Shown here piece after piece: positions 23,021 to 33,900 of a stretch of 64,000 bases of DNA. The first letter of the stretch is position 1. Every line of letters begins with the position of its first letter. Source of the DNA: Lactarius indigo (Eukaryota; Basidiomycota; Agaricomycetes; Russulales; Russulaceae); assembly GCA_025766275.1 (NCBI GenBank), contig JAFKAC010000025.1, positions 62,001 to 126,000 on the forward strand, in the 5' to 3' direction. Made by a program: the position numbers and the translations under genes. Under the pieces are notes generated by a model. The model searched no databases. It was not told the origin of the DNA and saw only the letters and a program-made list of their open reading frames with translations.

Positions 23021-23673
23021 AAATTATCCATGCGTTCTCGAACCTGTCTCTGTTCAACTCCGACGCTCAACTCCGAGTCCCCGCTTTCTCCGAAGACCTT
23101 GCCGAAGACCTTCCGAAGTAGCGTCACTTTTGGCGTCACGCGTCACGTCACAACATCACATGACCCAACTGATAAGCTGCCTCGGGCTCTGGTGCGATCA
23201 CTGGCACAGACGTCGAGTCACTCTTGGAGTCACCGTACCTGTATCACGACCTCCGTGGTTCAGTCAAGTATCTGCGTACTGGTTACAGCTACTGTCCCAT
23301 TCGTACCTCTGTCTAACAACTATCACGCAACTGAGACAGAATTCGACAGAAATCGAATCATTTGCGAATCATACAACTTCCAAGAATCAGGACCTTGATC
23401 AAGACACGCTTCCAGATAGTACCACCGTCACTTCTCCTAGTTCCCAAAGTCACACATACAGATTCTCGTCTTCGGTGCCTGGTGGAGATTTGAAACACAG
23501 AAGCACATTCATATACAAAGTTTCATATACAAAGTTTCATACAACACGGCATTGGATGAGATGCATTAATACACGACGATATCCGCATTGCCGTCCCTTC
23601 TGTGTCCGAGGTGGTGAATGCAGAACATTGCCCGGGAACTGCCATTTTGATTTCCGTCAGGGAGGTCGGTTTC
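23021..23673. other. Unique region between array and penta-EF-hand gene
   Basis: No gene recognised. It contains short serine/threonine-rich frames and a 15-bp direct repeat, TATACAAAGTTTCAT (about 23513-23543). Confidence 0.4.
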
Positions 23674-24779
23674 TCACGGGAGCCTCAAAATCGTGAGGAG
23701 GAACTCGTCTCGGCTGACCTCCATTGGTCCGGCTCGCCCGACTTCGCAGCGGTCATACAACACAGACATCTGTTGTACGACAATGCAAGCACAGACGAAA
23801 CGGTCCAGTTCAATCTGTGGTGGGCCGCTGTGGCCATTAGTGGGCTGCGTCCCTGTAGGATGCGTTCGCGTGATGGTAGGGCGGAGAAAAGGTGATTGCA
23901 ACACACCATATTTGTGTACTAGGAATTGGATGACGGGCTGGCCAACTTGCAGTCTATTGTCAGGTACGAGTCCTCAGATCCAGTACGCAACTACTTCAGA
24001 TGAAAGCGAGGCGCACTCGTAATGGTTGAGCGCGCTCGCGAGCTCAGTAGCGTCTATGATGCCGTCTTGATTATAGTCGAAGGATTCGAACATCTCTCGC
24101 CATTTCTGCGACAGGGGTTGGAAGAGACAAAATATCTCGTGAACTACACCATACCGTAACATAGACCCACAAAGGCTTGAACTGGACGTAGAGGATGAGT
24201 TCACTTTCGTGATCAGAGAGTAAACACTCTCACTTCCTGAAACCCAATTTCACCGCTGCCATCCAGATCCTGCATAAATAAACTCATGAGAGGAAATCAT
24301 AAGGAACGTTGGACCACGCACGAAAACATTCATCAAGTATTTCACAGTCTCAGAAGAAAACGCTAGGTCAGCACGACAGATAAGCAAGACATTGCAGAAC
24401 AGAGATCTAATGATCATACGCTTTCCGCCACGTCCATTTATGAGTGCTCTCCCTGTATAATAATCGCTCAGGCTTCGTTCAGTTGGGAAAGAGATCACAC
24501 CGACGCAGCTCCTCGACAGATATTTGTCCATTACCGTCCTCGTCAAGAGTGTAGAACCAGGCCACAGATCTTGAAGAATCAAATAATATAATAGTTTCAG
24601 AAAGCTGGAACGCGTATCTCACTCGTCATCTTGGGTATTTGGAGGTTCAGAAGGTGCTGGTTGAGTGGGACCGCTCCCGAGGTAGGGATATGTCGCTCGC
24701 CGCTGAGATTCAAGTCAGAACCGAAAGTAACCACTAAAGAGGCCAATGCTTAAACGGATTTTTCACTGACCGTAGCCAT
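23674..24779 (-). CDS. Penta-EF-hand calcium-binding protein (10 exons, 201 aa)
   Basis: A calcium-sensor protein of the ALG-2/peflin class, which in other fungi and animals acts in membrane repair and ESCRT-linked processes. Exons: 24779-24771, 24702-24623, 24569-24505, 24452-24420, 24362-24322, 24269-24234, 24181-24155, 24105-24017, 23953-23907 and 23852-23674. All phases agree. A short proline-rich N-terminus (YPYLGSGPTQPAPSEPP) is followed by EF-hand loops DEDGNGQISVEE, DLDGSGEIGFQE and DYNQDGIIDATE, then the degenerate C-terminal hands typical of the family (VGQPVIQFLVHKYG, FVCACIVVQQM). Most exons are 27-90 bp, and the first encodes only MAT. Exon 3 uses the donor GTCGGT. A relic of the last exon lies at 29475-29610. 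The family call is firm; the exact start is slightly less so. Confidence 0.88.
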
Positions 24780-25330
24780 AATAATAGTTTCCAATCAAAC
24801 GGGCTGCCAGTGAGGTGGGTTTGGGGCAATGACTAGGCGACCGAAGTCGTCTTTAGCTTGGTTTTTAGTACTGTGAGTGTATGCCGTCAAGGTGCATCGC
24901 ATTGTAAAGGCAGTGTCAATCCTCTTCTTTTTACTAGGATAGGATATATCGTTGATAAGACGCTTTATGAAGAGTGTGTCATGCTGTGTCCTAGTTTTCT
25001 GTCAGTTTTACGGCTGAATCCGTTCCTGTGGCGTGTTCAGAGCTACATTGACCGAGTTTACGTCCACAGATTAATCCCGCCAGCGGTTCCCCACATTTCG
25101 TCCTATATATCTTTAATGGAGCCAGAGTACAGCCGTCGCATTGATATGCATGATTCATACACATCCAGGGGTGTAAAAGTAACAGTTGTAATATAAGTTA
25201 ATGTGTTGTGACCACGTGATTGATGGTGGTACTCCGGGCCGAGAGGTCAGTTACCTAGTATGGGTATTGGTAAGTCAGCAAAGTGACACACGCCCGCAAT
25301 ATATACCTGGCAGTGGTGTGGGTGGATGCC
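24780..25330. other. Intergenic region upstream of the penta-EF-hand gene
   Basis: Promoter side of the gene at 23674-24779. No further gene recognised. Confidence 0.4.
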
Positions 25331-26027
25331 CTATTCGCGAGGTGAAACAGCCAAGTTCTCACTTCTCATACAACCAGGATATTTTCCCTTTACAAGGGCT
25401 GGTGGAGTTGCTACGGCTGCAGTCACGGTATCGCGCAAGGCATCGCGTCTTGTCGCGCGCTCTATGCGCTGATCATCGCGATCAACGGCACCCTTACCCA
25501 GAAGCAAATGAAGCAACGTGTCCAACCTCGTGCATACTTTGTTTCTTGGGGCTAGTCTTGCGCGGGTGCTTCGAGTTGATTCCTTTCTTGAAGTTCCGGC
25601 CGTATCAAAATGAGGGTAACGGTGATGCTTTCGCATTGAAGCCACGTTTCCGCTAGAGTCCGTCCCCCTGCATCTTGTCACCTTTCACCCCACCTCCTGG
25701 CCATCTGATACCGGACAGGACCAGCGTCAAGGGTACAACAATGGCTTTGATGGTCTGGGGCGTGCTATCATAGCGCCCATCTCTGATACTTCTCTGGGCA
25801 CAAGTAGCCCTCATGGCCGTCTTGGAGAAGCTGCAATAGACACGCTGCATATCCCCTTGCAGTGATTTCGACCCCCCTCTCACCCCGCACTGTGGCAACC
25901 ACCACGACTGCATAAGTTCCGCGTCTCTGCGTGTTCTGTTAGAGCTTCCTCGTTGTTCTCCGCTGCAGTCCAATTCTGGGTCACCGATCGAAACCTCTCC
26001 CTCCCATATGCCATACTTTGTTGTCAC
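25331..26027 (-). other. Unrecognised divergent gene candidate (fragmented frames)
   Basis: Two minus-strand frames: 26027-25653 (starting from a MTTKYGIWEGEVSIG context) and 25681-25331 (RIERATRRDALRDTVTAAVA). Both have counterparts in the array units (17197-17790, 5383-5640) and the first also at 29638-29980. The repeated association with the RING/IBR gene suggests a real neighbour gene, transcribed away from it. No intron model could be fixed and no domain is recognisable. Confidence 0.3.
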
Positions 26028-26249
26028 TTCTTAATGGCTGAATGTCCTATGAGAGGATGCATACTATCCCATTGATCGATCACGCTACGTGGGGGTCTCG
26101 CGCTTTGGCCGTGCTTTGTATCTTGATTATCGTCACATCCCTGATCGAAGGTATACGCGTCTGGACCAATGACGCTTTCCCTGAAATTCTAGAGTGACAA
26201 CGCATACGTAACTTCATACATAGGGCCGCGCGGCACTTCTCACGATTCG

Positions 26250-26708
26250 TTGCATTCGCTCTCCACTTCGCGACAACCTTTCCACCGGTGTAGTCGGAGT
26301 TTTTGGGAAAGAGTACACCACTTATTTCAGATGATTCACCATCCTTCTAGAGACAATATCCCGCGACGAAGGTCTGGGGCTTCGGGCCAAGGCCGTGTAT
26401 CACTGCCTGACTTTGTGGACGACGTTCTGAGCGGTTCAGAGCTTACTTTCCATCATCACGTACTCCGCAAGCGCCAGATTCAAACCGCTTCTACTGATCA
26501 GGCTACTCCCTCGCAACTTTCCGCCCTAAACTTTGTCCGCCTGGCCTTATGGAAGGATTGGGGAACAAAAAGGGAAATCTCATCCTTACGGGAGGTACTT
26601 TCAAAGGAAAACGCTGAGGTGCGTACGACATCCCACTTGAAAGCTGAACAACAACCAAAGATCGGTTGTTCAGGAGGCGGCCTCGATATGCAATCACTGG
26701 ACAAGTAG
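26250..26708 (+). other. Unassigned 152-codon plus-strand frame
   Basis: Ends EVRTTSHLKAEQQPKIGCSG and carries a coiled-coil-like stretch (TKREISSLREVLSKENAEV). It lies 166 bp upstream of the RING/IBR start and could be a 5' exon of that gene or a separate small gene. No domain, no array counterpart seen. Confidence 0.25.
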
Positions 26709-26874
26709 CTACTCAATGGATTTCGAGGAAATACTACGCGTTCCTCTGTTCTCCCTATCCCTTAACCTGCAAGGCACAAAATTTGGTCGTCCAGATGGAG
26801 AGGGATTCAGGAGGGAACTAACGTTAGCCTGTTCCTCAGACTATTGGTGATCTGCGCATACGCAAACTAACTAG

Positions 26875-29419
26875 ATGGCAGCGAGCTTGACGCGCTCAGG
26901 AGTCCAGCGTGCCTTATCATCGTACGCAACTCTGAAGCCGTCGCATGTGTCAAGCTTCGGGTTTTGAATCGATCAATTTTCGTTATCTTTAGTACCGACT
27001 TGCAAAACTATCCCAATAGTGTGCATCTTTCTGTGGATACATCTCTCACACGCACAGCCCGCCAGCTGGTTGCGCATTTCCCAGCGATACGCGTTTCTGA
27101 TGCGCGGCTGAAGGGTCAAGCAGAGTTGATTTCCAGATTCACTGCCTACGCGTTCGTACAACGCAATGAAAGAGTAGGCTCAGCTACATTGACCGATGCG
27201 CTGCTCAAATCGGGCCTTTCTTTGCTGTCTCTGAGGGAAGAAGCTGCGGACCTTAGATCGCGAAGTTCGACTCTTTCTGGTGACACAAAGCGCCTGGAAG
27301 CGAAACTCGAGGAGGGGAGGAAGCGTTACGAGGAACAGCGCAGGACAATTGAAACTTTCGAGAGCCGGGATACCTGGGACGCCGTAACGCCGAAACCGCC
27401 TACTTTCCGGTCACACACACCTCCCGCCTTCCGGCCTCGCTCAGTGTTCGGCGAAAGACCAAAGGCCGTAGACCCCCCGTTGACGGTCGTGTTTTCTGAA
27501 CGCGACGACCTCGAGTACGCAATATCTCTGCAGCTCCAGTTCGACGAAGAGAACTTGGTGCTCTCTGCAGAGCGGGACCTGGTGACCCAAGATGCGGAAC
27601 GTACTTTCGTATGCAACATGTGTTACAGAGACCATTCCTACGACTCGGTGATGCTCATGAACCCATGCGAACATACCTTTTGCCCAGCGTGTCTACGGAC
27701 CCATGTCGTATGGGAGCTGAACGAGAGGCATTTCCCGGTGCAGTGCCCCGCATGTAGATTGAATCCAGTCCATGAGCATGGATTGGGAGGTGTGTTGTTT
27801 CATCGGCCCGTGTGCGGTGCTCTCTACTCATTGTGCTCATACAGTTGTAACCAGTGCAATGGTGCTTGAGCTCGGAGTTACGGACGACGAATACGACGTT
27901 TGGGTCGAGTTGGAAATGGCCCCGATGTCGGTCGTTTTATATTGTCGAAAGTGAGATCGGCGTCGTCGATTCTTTGGACTGCTTGAACACCGTTTAGGTG
28001 CGAACATTCCGCGTTCGTGGATCGCGAAGATGTGGAAGAGAGGCCCGTACTTCTGTGTCCAGTTGGGAACTGCGACAACGTCTGGTGCAAATTATGTCAG
28101 ACGACAATCGTTGTTGGAGGTCCAGAGCACTCATGCGAATACTGGACGGGCCCCATTGACCACTTTGCGGACCTGAAGGCGCTGAGAGAACGACTACGGG
28201 GAGAGAGGACACAGCACGACCAGTGGCACGCTCGATTGAACGGTGGAGCTGGTGAGCGTCCAACTTTAGCCATATCCACTCACAGCTAGCTAACGAAATG
28301 CACCCACCTGCGTTCATAACAGTCTCAACAATCGCCGATCTCCAGCGAGTGACTGGCGAGCTCGCCAACGACACCGCGCACATCTCCGCACAGACAAATG
28401 GCTTCGCGATTGTAGTCCCGAACTTCCGGGAGGCGCTCGTCCGCACGATCCGCGTCTCTGCCGACGCTGCTATCTCTTCCGTCGTGGGACTCGGTGATTC
28501 CCTCCTACAGCTCTCTGTGGGCCGCACGACGGTCGCACGCACGCGCGGACTTGCGCTGCGTGCACAGCGCGAATTCCGCACCGTACATGAGCGCGCGCGC
28601 GAGGCACTCGTGCTCGCGACGGACCTTGGCGTCGAGATCACGTATTGGCGCACCCGCGCGGAGAGCTGTGCGCGGGGCGTGCGCGAGTGCCGCGTGGTCG
28701 CTGGCGAGTTCGCGCGTGGTGCAGAGGCACAGGTAGCACAAGCACAGGAGCGCATTGCAGCTGCACTAGCGGACTGCGACCGCGCGACACAGGCATACAA
28801 CTCCGCGGAGGACCGCAAACGGAGCTACCAGCGCGCGCGTCGTATCCGGTACGTCATTTATTCCCCCTTAAAAACAAAATGCTCCGGACCTACGTTGGTT
28901 ATATTTTCTAGGAATATCTTCACGCTCGGAATCGGCGCGTTGTTTGATATTGGCGGGCTGGACCAGGCCGTCGAGGCCGCTGTGCAGGTGATGCGAACTG
29001 CGCAGGCGAACCGTGGCGCGGCGGAGGCGCGGCGGAACGCTTCGCGTGAGGAGTTGGATGCGCGGCATGAAGAACAACGCGCGATCGAGGACGTGTCTGC
29101 CCGGCTTGAGGCTCTGGGCCCCACCCTAGCCTTGGCGGAGCGCGCGCTGGATGAGCACCGCGCCCGGCTCACAGACGGGGCGAATGCCGCGCTCGACGTG
29201 GGCGTGTTCTTTGGTGGGCTTGTTGCACGCACCGCTGCGTGGGACGTCATTACGTCCGCGCCTGCGCTTGCTGCGGCAGTCGTAAAACTCCAGCGGCTTC
29301 TCGACGCTAACACCCATCTTACGGGGGTGTTTATCACTTCGCCGACTGTGTTGAATGACGAGCTAATGCGGCTGGCAGATAGCAACGTCCCTCCTGACGA
29401 ACTCTCTGCTTTGATGTAG
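26875..29419 (+). CDS. RING-IBR ubiquitin-ligase-like protein with long coiled coil (6 exons)
   Basis: A 745-residue protein. Exons: 26875-26921, 26993-27789, 27845-27950, 27998-28251, 28323-28848 and 28912-29419; introns 71, 55, 47, 71 and 63 bp, phases consistent throughout. Residues about 219-270 form a C3HC4 RING (CNMC, CEHTFCPAC, CPAC). Residues about 315-365 form an IBR-like zinc site (CRKC, CPVGNCDNVWCKLC, EHSC). A second RING is not seen. From about residue 400 a long alanine/arginine-rich helical region (AEARRNASREELDARHEEQR) follows. The RING and coiled-coil parts join through intron 28252-28322 (branch CTAAC, acceptor ATAACAG). The same intron is preserved in the truncated copy at 30300-30420, which supports one gene rather than two. 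It probably acts as an E3 ubiquitin ligase or adaptor. It resembles the parent of the remnants in the A/B units. Confidence 0.82.
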
Positions 29420-29474
29420 ACCTCGCACAACCGGACGTTGTATTGTTTTTCTGTTCTCAATACAGAACGTGAGA

Positions 29475-29610
29475 TACACACTATATCTGGCTTTCACAGT
29501 GGTCGCACAGCGGACGCATCTGCTATACGACTATGCATGCACAAACGAAACAATCGAGTTCAATCTGTGGTGGGCCGTTCTGGCCATTAGTAGGACCCCC
29601 TCGTGCGACA
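29475..29610 (-). pseudogene. Relic of penta-EF-hand last exon
   Basis: About 110 bp match 23750-23865, within the last exon of the gene at 23674-24779 (for example CAATCTGTGGTGGGCCG and GGCCATTAGT). The rest of the gene is absent. It marks a segmental copy of the penta-EF-hand/RING-IBR pair that was then heavily deleted. Confidence 0.75.
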
Positions 29611-29637
29611 GTGGCGCGGGAAAATTCCCTTCTGTGA

Positions 29638-29990
29638 TTAGTGTAATCCCACGCCTCCTCTCGGCGAGTCACGGATCATATATCGAGCGAGGACATCTTC
29701 AAGGACAATCACTTTGATGGCGTAGGGTTGGCTATCACCCATCTCTAACTCTTCTCTGGGAACAATCACCCTCGTGACTGGACATGGAGGCTGTAATGGA
29801 CGTGCAACACATTTCCGCTGAAGTGAAAGCGCAACTCCCCTCTCACCCCGCAATGCGGCAACCATCATCCGTCCGTTCTGCGTCCGTTCTGGTGTCATTC
29901 TCCGTTTTCGATCGTCTTCAGTGTTATTACCGTCGACACACCGATCGAAACTTTACACTTCCATTCCCCATACTTCGTTGTCACCTTCGA
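29638..29990 (-). pseudogene. Copy of the unrecognised divergent frame
   Basis: Minus-strand frame TRVIVPREELEMGDSQPYAI, with an upstream VTTKYGEWKCKVSIG frame near 29930-29985, matching 25653-26027. Probably part of the truncated segmental copy. Confidence 0.4.
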
Positions 29991-30240
29991 TCCTGTTGAT
30001 CAGTCACGCCTCGTGGTTCTGGCACCTTGGCCACACTCTCGCGATTAATTTCATCATACAGAGTTCTATGTGTGTCTGGGCCAATGACGCCTCCCTGGAG
30101 TAACAGCGCAGACACGCACAGGGTCGTGCGGGAGTCTCACACAGTTCGCTCTTCACTTCACTGTACTTTGGTCCTCGCAACCCTCTCTAACAGATGTAAT
30201 TGGAACTGTAGGAAAGTATTTTATATGGAATTGAAGACGA

Positions 30241-30827
30241 TCACTGTTCATCGCTTACTAAGGGCGCTGAGAGAGTGCCTGCGAGGAGGACACAGTACAA
30301 ACAGTGACCCGGTTGGTTGAGCAGAGGAACCGGTGAGCGTCCGACTCTGGCTCTATCAATCCACAGATAGTCGACGAAATGTACCCACCGTCTGCCACCT
30401 GTATCCCATAACAGTCTCGACAATTGCCGAGCTCGCCCACATCACCGCGCAGACGGACGACTCCGCGATTGCGGTCTCGAACTTTTGGGAAGCGCTCGTC
30501 CAACCGGTCCGTGTCTCCGTAGACGCCGCCATCTCCTCCGTTGTGGGGTCCGGCGGGGTACTCGACGTCGGCGGGTTCACGAGGTTCGTCCCGAATGCTG
30601 AGGGGACGATGCGTGCGGTGTGAGTGCCACAACGCGCAGCGGAGGTGTGGCGGGACGGCTCGCATGCCGAGCTGAACCCGCAGCTCGCGGAGCAGCGTGC
30701 GATTGAGGACATGTCCACCCGGCTTGAGGCCTTGAGGCGTCGGGCCCTGCCGAAGCGCGCGCTGGATGGGCTGATGCGGCCAGCCGACAGCAGTGTCTTG
30801 CCCAACGGGCTTCCTGCTTGGATGTAG
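30241..30827 (+). pseudogene. Truncated RING/IBR-coiled-coil gene copy
   Basis: Matches the end of exon 4, the following intron (GTGAGCGTCC...CATAACAG) and the start of exon 5 (STIAEL, HITAQTDDSAIAVSNF). It then jumps to pieces of exon 6 (LAEQRAIEDMSTRLEALR and the C-terminus LMRPADSSVLPNG). The RING is missing and the frame breaks after EGTMRAV, so it is a pseudogene with internal deletions. Confidence 0.8.
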
Positions 30828-30984
30828 ACTTCGTACGACCGTCCTTATGTTATTTTTCTGTTCTCAATACAAACTACAGGCAGTTTCTTGTTCACTCCCA
30901 ATACGGTATACAACCCATCCATTTAACTACAGCTACAGTGATAGCTACAATTTATTACAACCAAAACCAAAACCAAACTCAAAC

Positions 30985-33900
30985 TCAACCCTGATGTTCA
31001 GTGTTGCGCTGAAGATAGATATCAGGCGACGCATATTGCAGGTGTCCATAGAACAACGCCCGGTGTGGGTCAGCGTAGACCATGTACGATGGCTCGGGCA
31101 TGCCGATGCGGGAGACGCGCACAACGACGTATATGTCCGTACCGATTTCAGCACGCTCAGAAAACCTAGATGCCTGCCATGCACCAAATTATACATGTCA
31201 TCGTCGTCGATTATGGATCAGACCGGACGCACCGTGATCATCTGAACCCGACTCATATGGAACGGCTCGTTCTCCTCTCCGCGCGTCGACTTGACCTCAA
31301 TGTGGTATCGCGGCCAGCGGCTGTGCCACGCGGCAGCCTTCTCCGGACCGAACCACTCACGTGTGAGCTGTCCGCGCGTATCTTCGTACGTAAAGTCTGC
31401 GTGGGCCATTCCGTGGAACGGCGCAAAGCCAGGGATAAAGTGCCGCAACTCGCTCGTCCAATTGTTTGGTCCAAAATCGTCCAGCATACGGATGAGCATT
31501 TTGTAAGCCTGTTATACTATATGTATCAGTGCTTTATTTCGATTGGTTGGAGAGAAACGGAATGCACATAATGCTCGCCCATGACTCCCACCAGGTCGGT
31601 GTCGCCCGTCGCCGTCGGCGGCACATTGAAAATCCCAAATGGAGGCCAGACGGGGTTTCCGAGCGTGCCGGGCGCCATCTGGTTCCCATTGGCGTGCGCC
31701 TGGGCCTGCGCAGCGAGCCTAGCCATGTCACGGGCAGCGCCCATAACAGGACCCGGAAGAGCGAGCGGCGCGGCGGGCTGCAAAAACGCCTGTCCTTGCG
31801 CAAGTCCATTCGCATTTAATGGCGACCGCGACCGCTGCAAGAACTGCGAATGTTCCGCGACGCCAACCGAGCTCTGCACCGAGCGGCGGCGCTGCCTCCC
31901 GTTTCCATTCGCCGGCGAAGCAGGGTATTGGGAGGACTGAGTGTCGGTACGTCGGCGCGGGGTCTTCGGTCCGCGCGTGCCGAGAGGGGGAAACTGCCCA
32001 GCGTCCTGCACAGAGAGTGCCGAAAGGGAAGGGGAAGGCGGGAGTGGCTGGGGAGGCGATGCAGGGCTCGGGGGCCGCTCGTTCTGGACAATGACTGCAG
32101 CCGGCGCAGGTACCACGGGTTCATTGGGGTGTAACATCGCTTGTAGCCACGAGCCGTCGACGTCGTCATCGACCGGGATCTCATCTATGCCGTGGAACGC
32201 GAAAAGGTCGCGGATGACCTCGGCATTTTGAGTAATGCATGTGAATAGTGCCATCCCATCAACCTCGAGCAAGCGAGAAAGCTCCTTGCAGATGTGCATG
32301 TCGATGGATTTGCCCGACATGCTCGTGCGACTGAAGAACGTGGTGAACTTGTCATCCGTCTCGAAGGAGACGACTTCTGATGTCGGCTCATTATACGAGC
32401 CGAGTGACAGAGTGGTAGTAATCGACTCTACCCCAATAACGTTGATATTGCGTAGCTTGGGAAGGAAGTCCTTGGCTTGCTGTGGGAGGCTCATCTTGTT
32501 GGTGTGGTACACCAGCCTGACAGGCACGAGGCGGATCGAATATCCCGTCGAATTACAATCAGCGATGTCCTCTGGTTCAACGAATAATGTATACCTTGCA
32601 ATGTACTCAACCCTGCTCGAATACAGGTCCGTAGCTTTGAGATCAATCACCCGTTTCCCAAGCGGCGTTGACCGTTTAGACACGTGCTCCTCGAGGTAGC
32701 GCATCTTGTCTTTAAGAATAGACGACTCGAGCAGCGGGCGGATACGTGTGGTGTCCGATTCAGAGAGCGCGAACAGCGGGACACGCGAACGGAACACGTC
32801 CGCATACTTGCCTGATTTGTCTGGGATGTAAAATTCGTCAACTGCGCAGAGGGCGACGCCTACTGAGGGCACAGATGCAGGGAATACGGAGATCTGCGCA
32901 AGGTCCGCGAAGGATGGGGGTATCTTCGGCATAGTTTGCAGGATCTTGCTGATGTCTGCGAGGATGTCTGTGATATGCTCCTTTACCCCCAGCGGTACCG
33001 GCCCGCGCTGGTGCTGCCTCGCGATCGCACGCAGCTCCTCGATGAGAGCGTACGGCGGGGCACTGGTGATGCCGAGCTTCCGGAAGAAGAAGTTGCTCAA
33101 GTTTGGATATGAGTGGCTGATGACTGCCCTGGTCGTCATTGACGGCGGGCCATCCCAGTAGACATCCGTCTTGCGCAGCCAGACGCGCTCTGACTGGCCG
33201 TTGACAGCCAGTATGATCGGGTCCTTTGTGAACGCGTCTCTGCCCCGTGATATGAACGATCATCGTTCCTAGACAGTCACAACAACCAACACTCACCTGA
33301 TCGACACCTCGTCCTCATCAAATCGCGCATCGAGCTGCTTATAGATCTCCGCGGCGGCCTCGCTATCTTTATCGCCTTCCCCTTGCATGTGTACTAGTTT
33401 GTTCAAATAAAACTGCGCGTTCAAGCGCGTCGTAACACCGAGTTGCTCTAGAAAGTCCCACCCGCGATCTTCGGGGTTGTCCACGGGAACGAAGGGTAGT
33501 TCAAGTGCCTGGTCAGCCCGCGCGAGCGCCCCGCGGCGCAGGTACAGTTTGTCGAGCCGGCGCCCCGCAATTGGTATTTCACCGAGCGCCCGTGCACCAT
33601 CTGCTTTGAGACGCGTAGAGAGGCGGGGCCACCAGGCGCGCAATGAGGCGACGAGTTCATAGCCTACGAGCTGCGGAGCGTGATTGGTGAGGTCTGGGAT
33701 AAGGCAACCGTTTAGCACGCGCGGGACCACGTTGACGCCGACGCAGTCCCGCAGCCAAGCAATCCACTCGCTCCGCGTGTTCGTTCTCACACCGTCTTCG
33801 TCAGTTTCATTATCAGGGGCCTCTTCAGGGTACGCGGAGAGATAGTTGGGGTGGAGGAAGCGCGCTGTGAGAGGGGAAAGGGCATCGCGTAGCGCAAGTG

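Noticed and set aside
23130..23696. 188-codon plus-strand frame as a gene
   Set aside because: Low-complexity, no start context or conserved counterpart, and it overlaps the end of the penta-EF-hand gene.
28298..28850. Separate gene starting MHPPAFITVSTIADL behind the RING/IBR frame
   Set aside because: The proposed start lies within a good intron (28252-28322) that joins both parts in phase and is conserved in the truncated copy.
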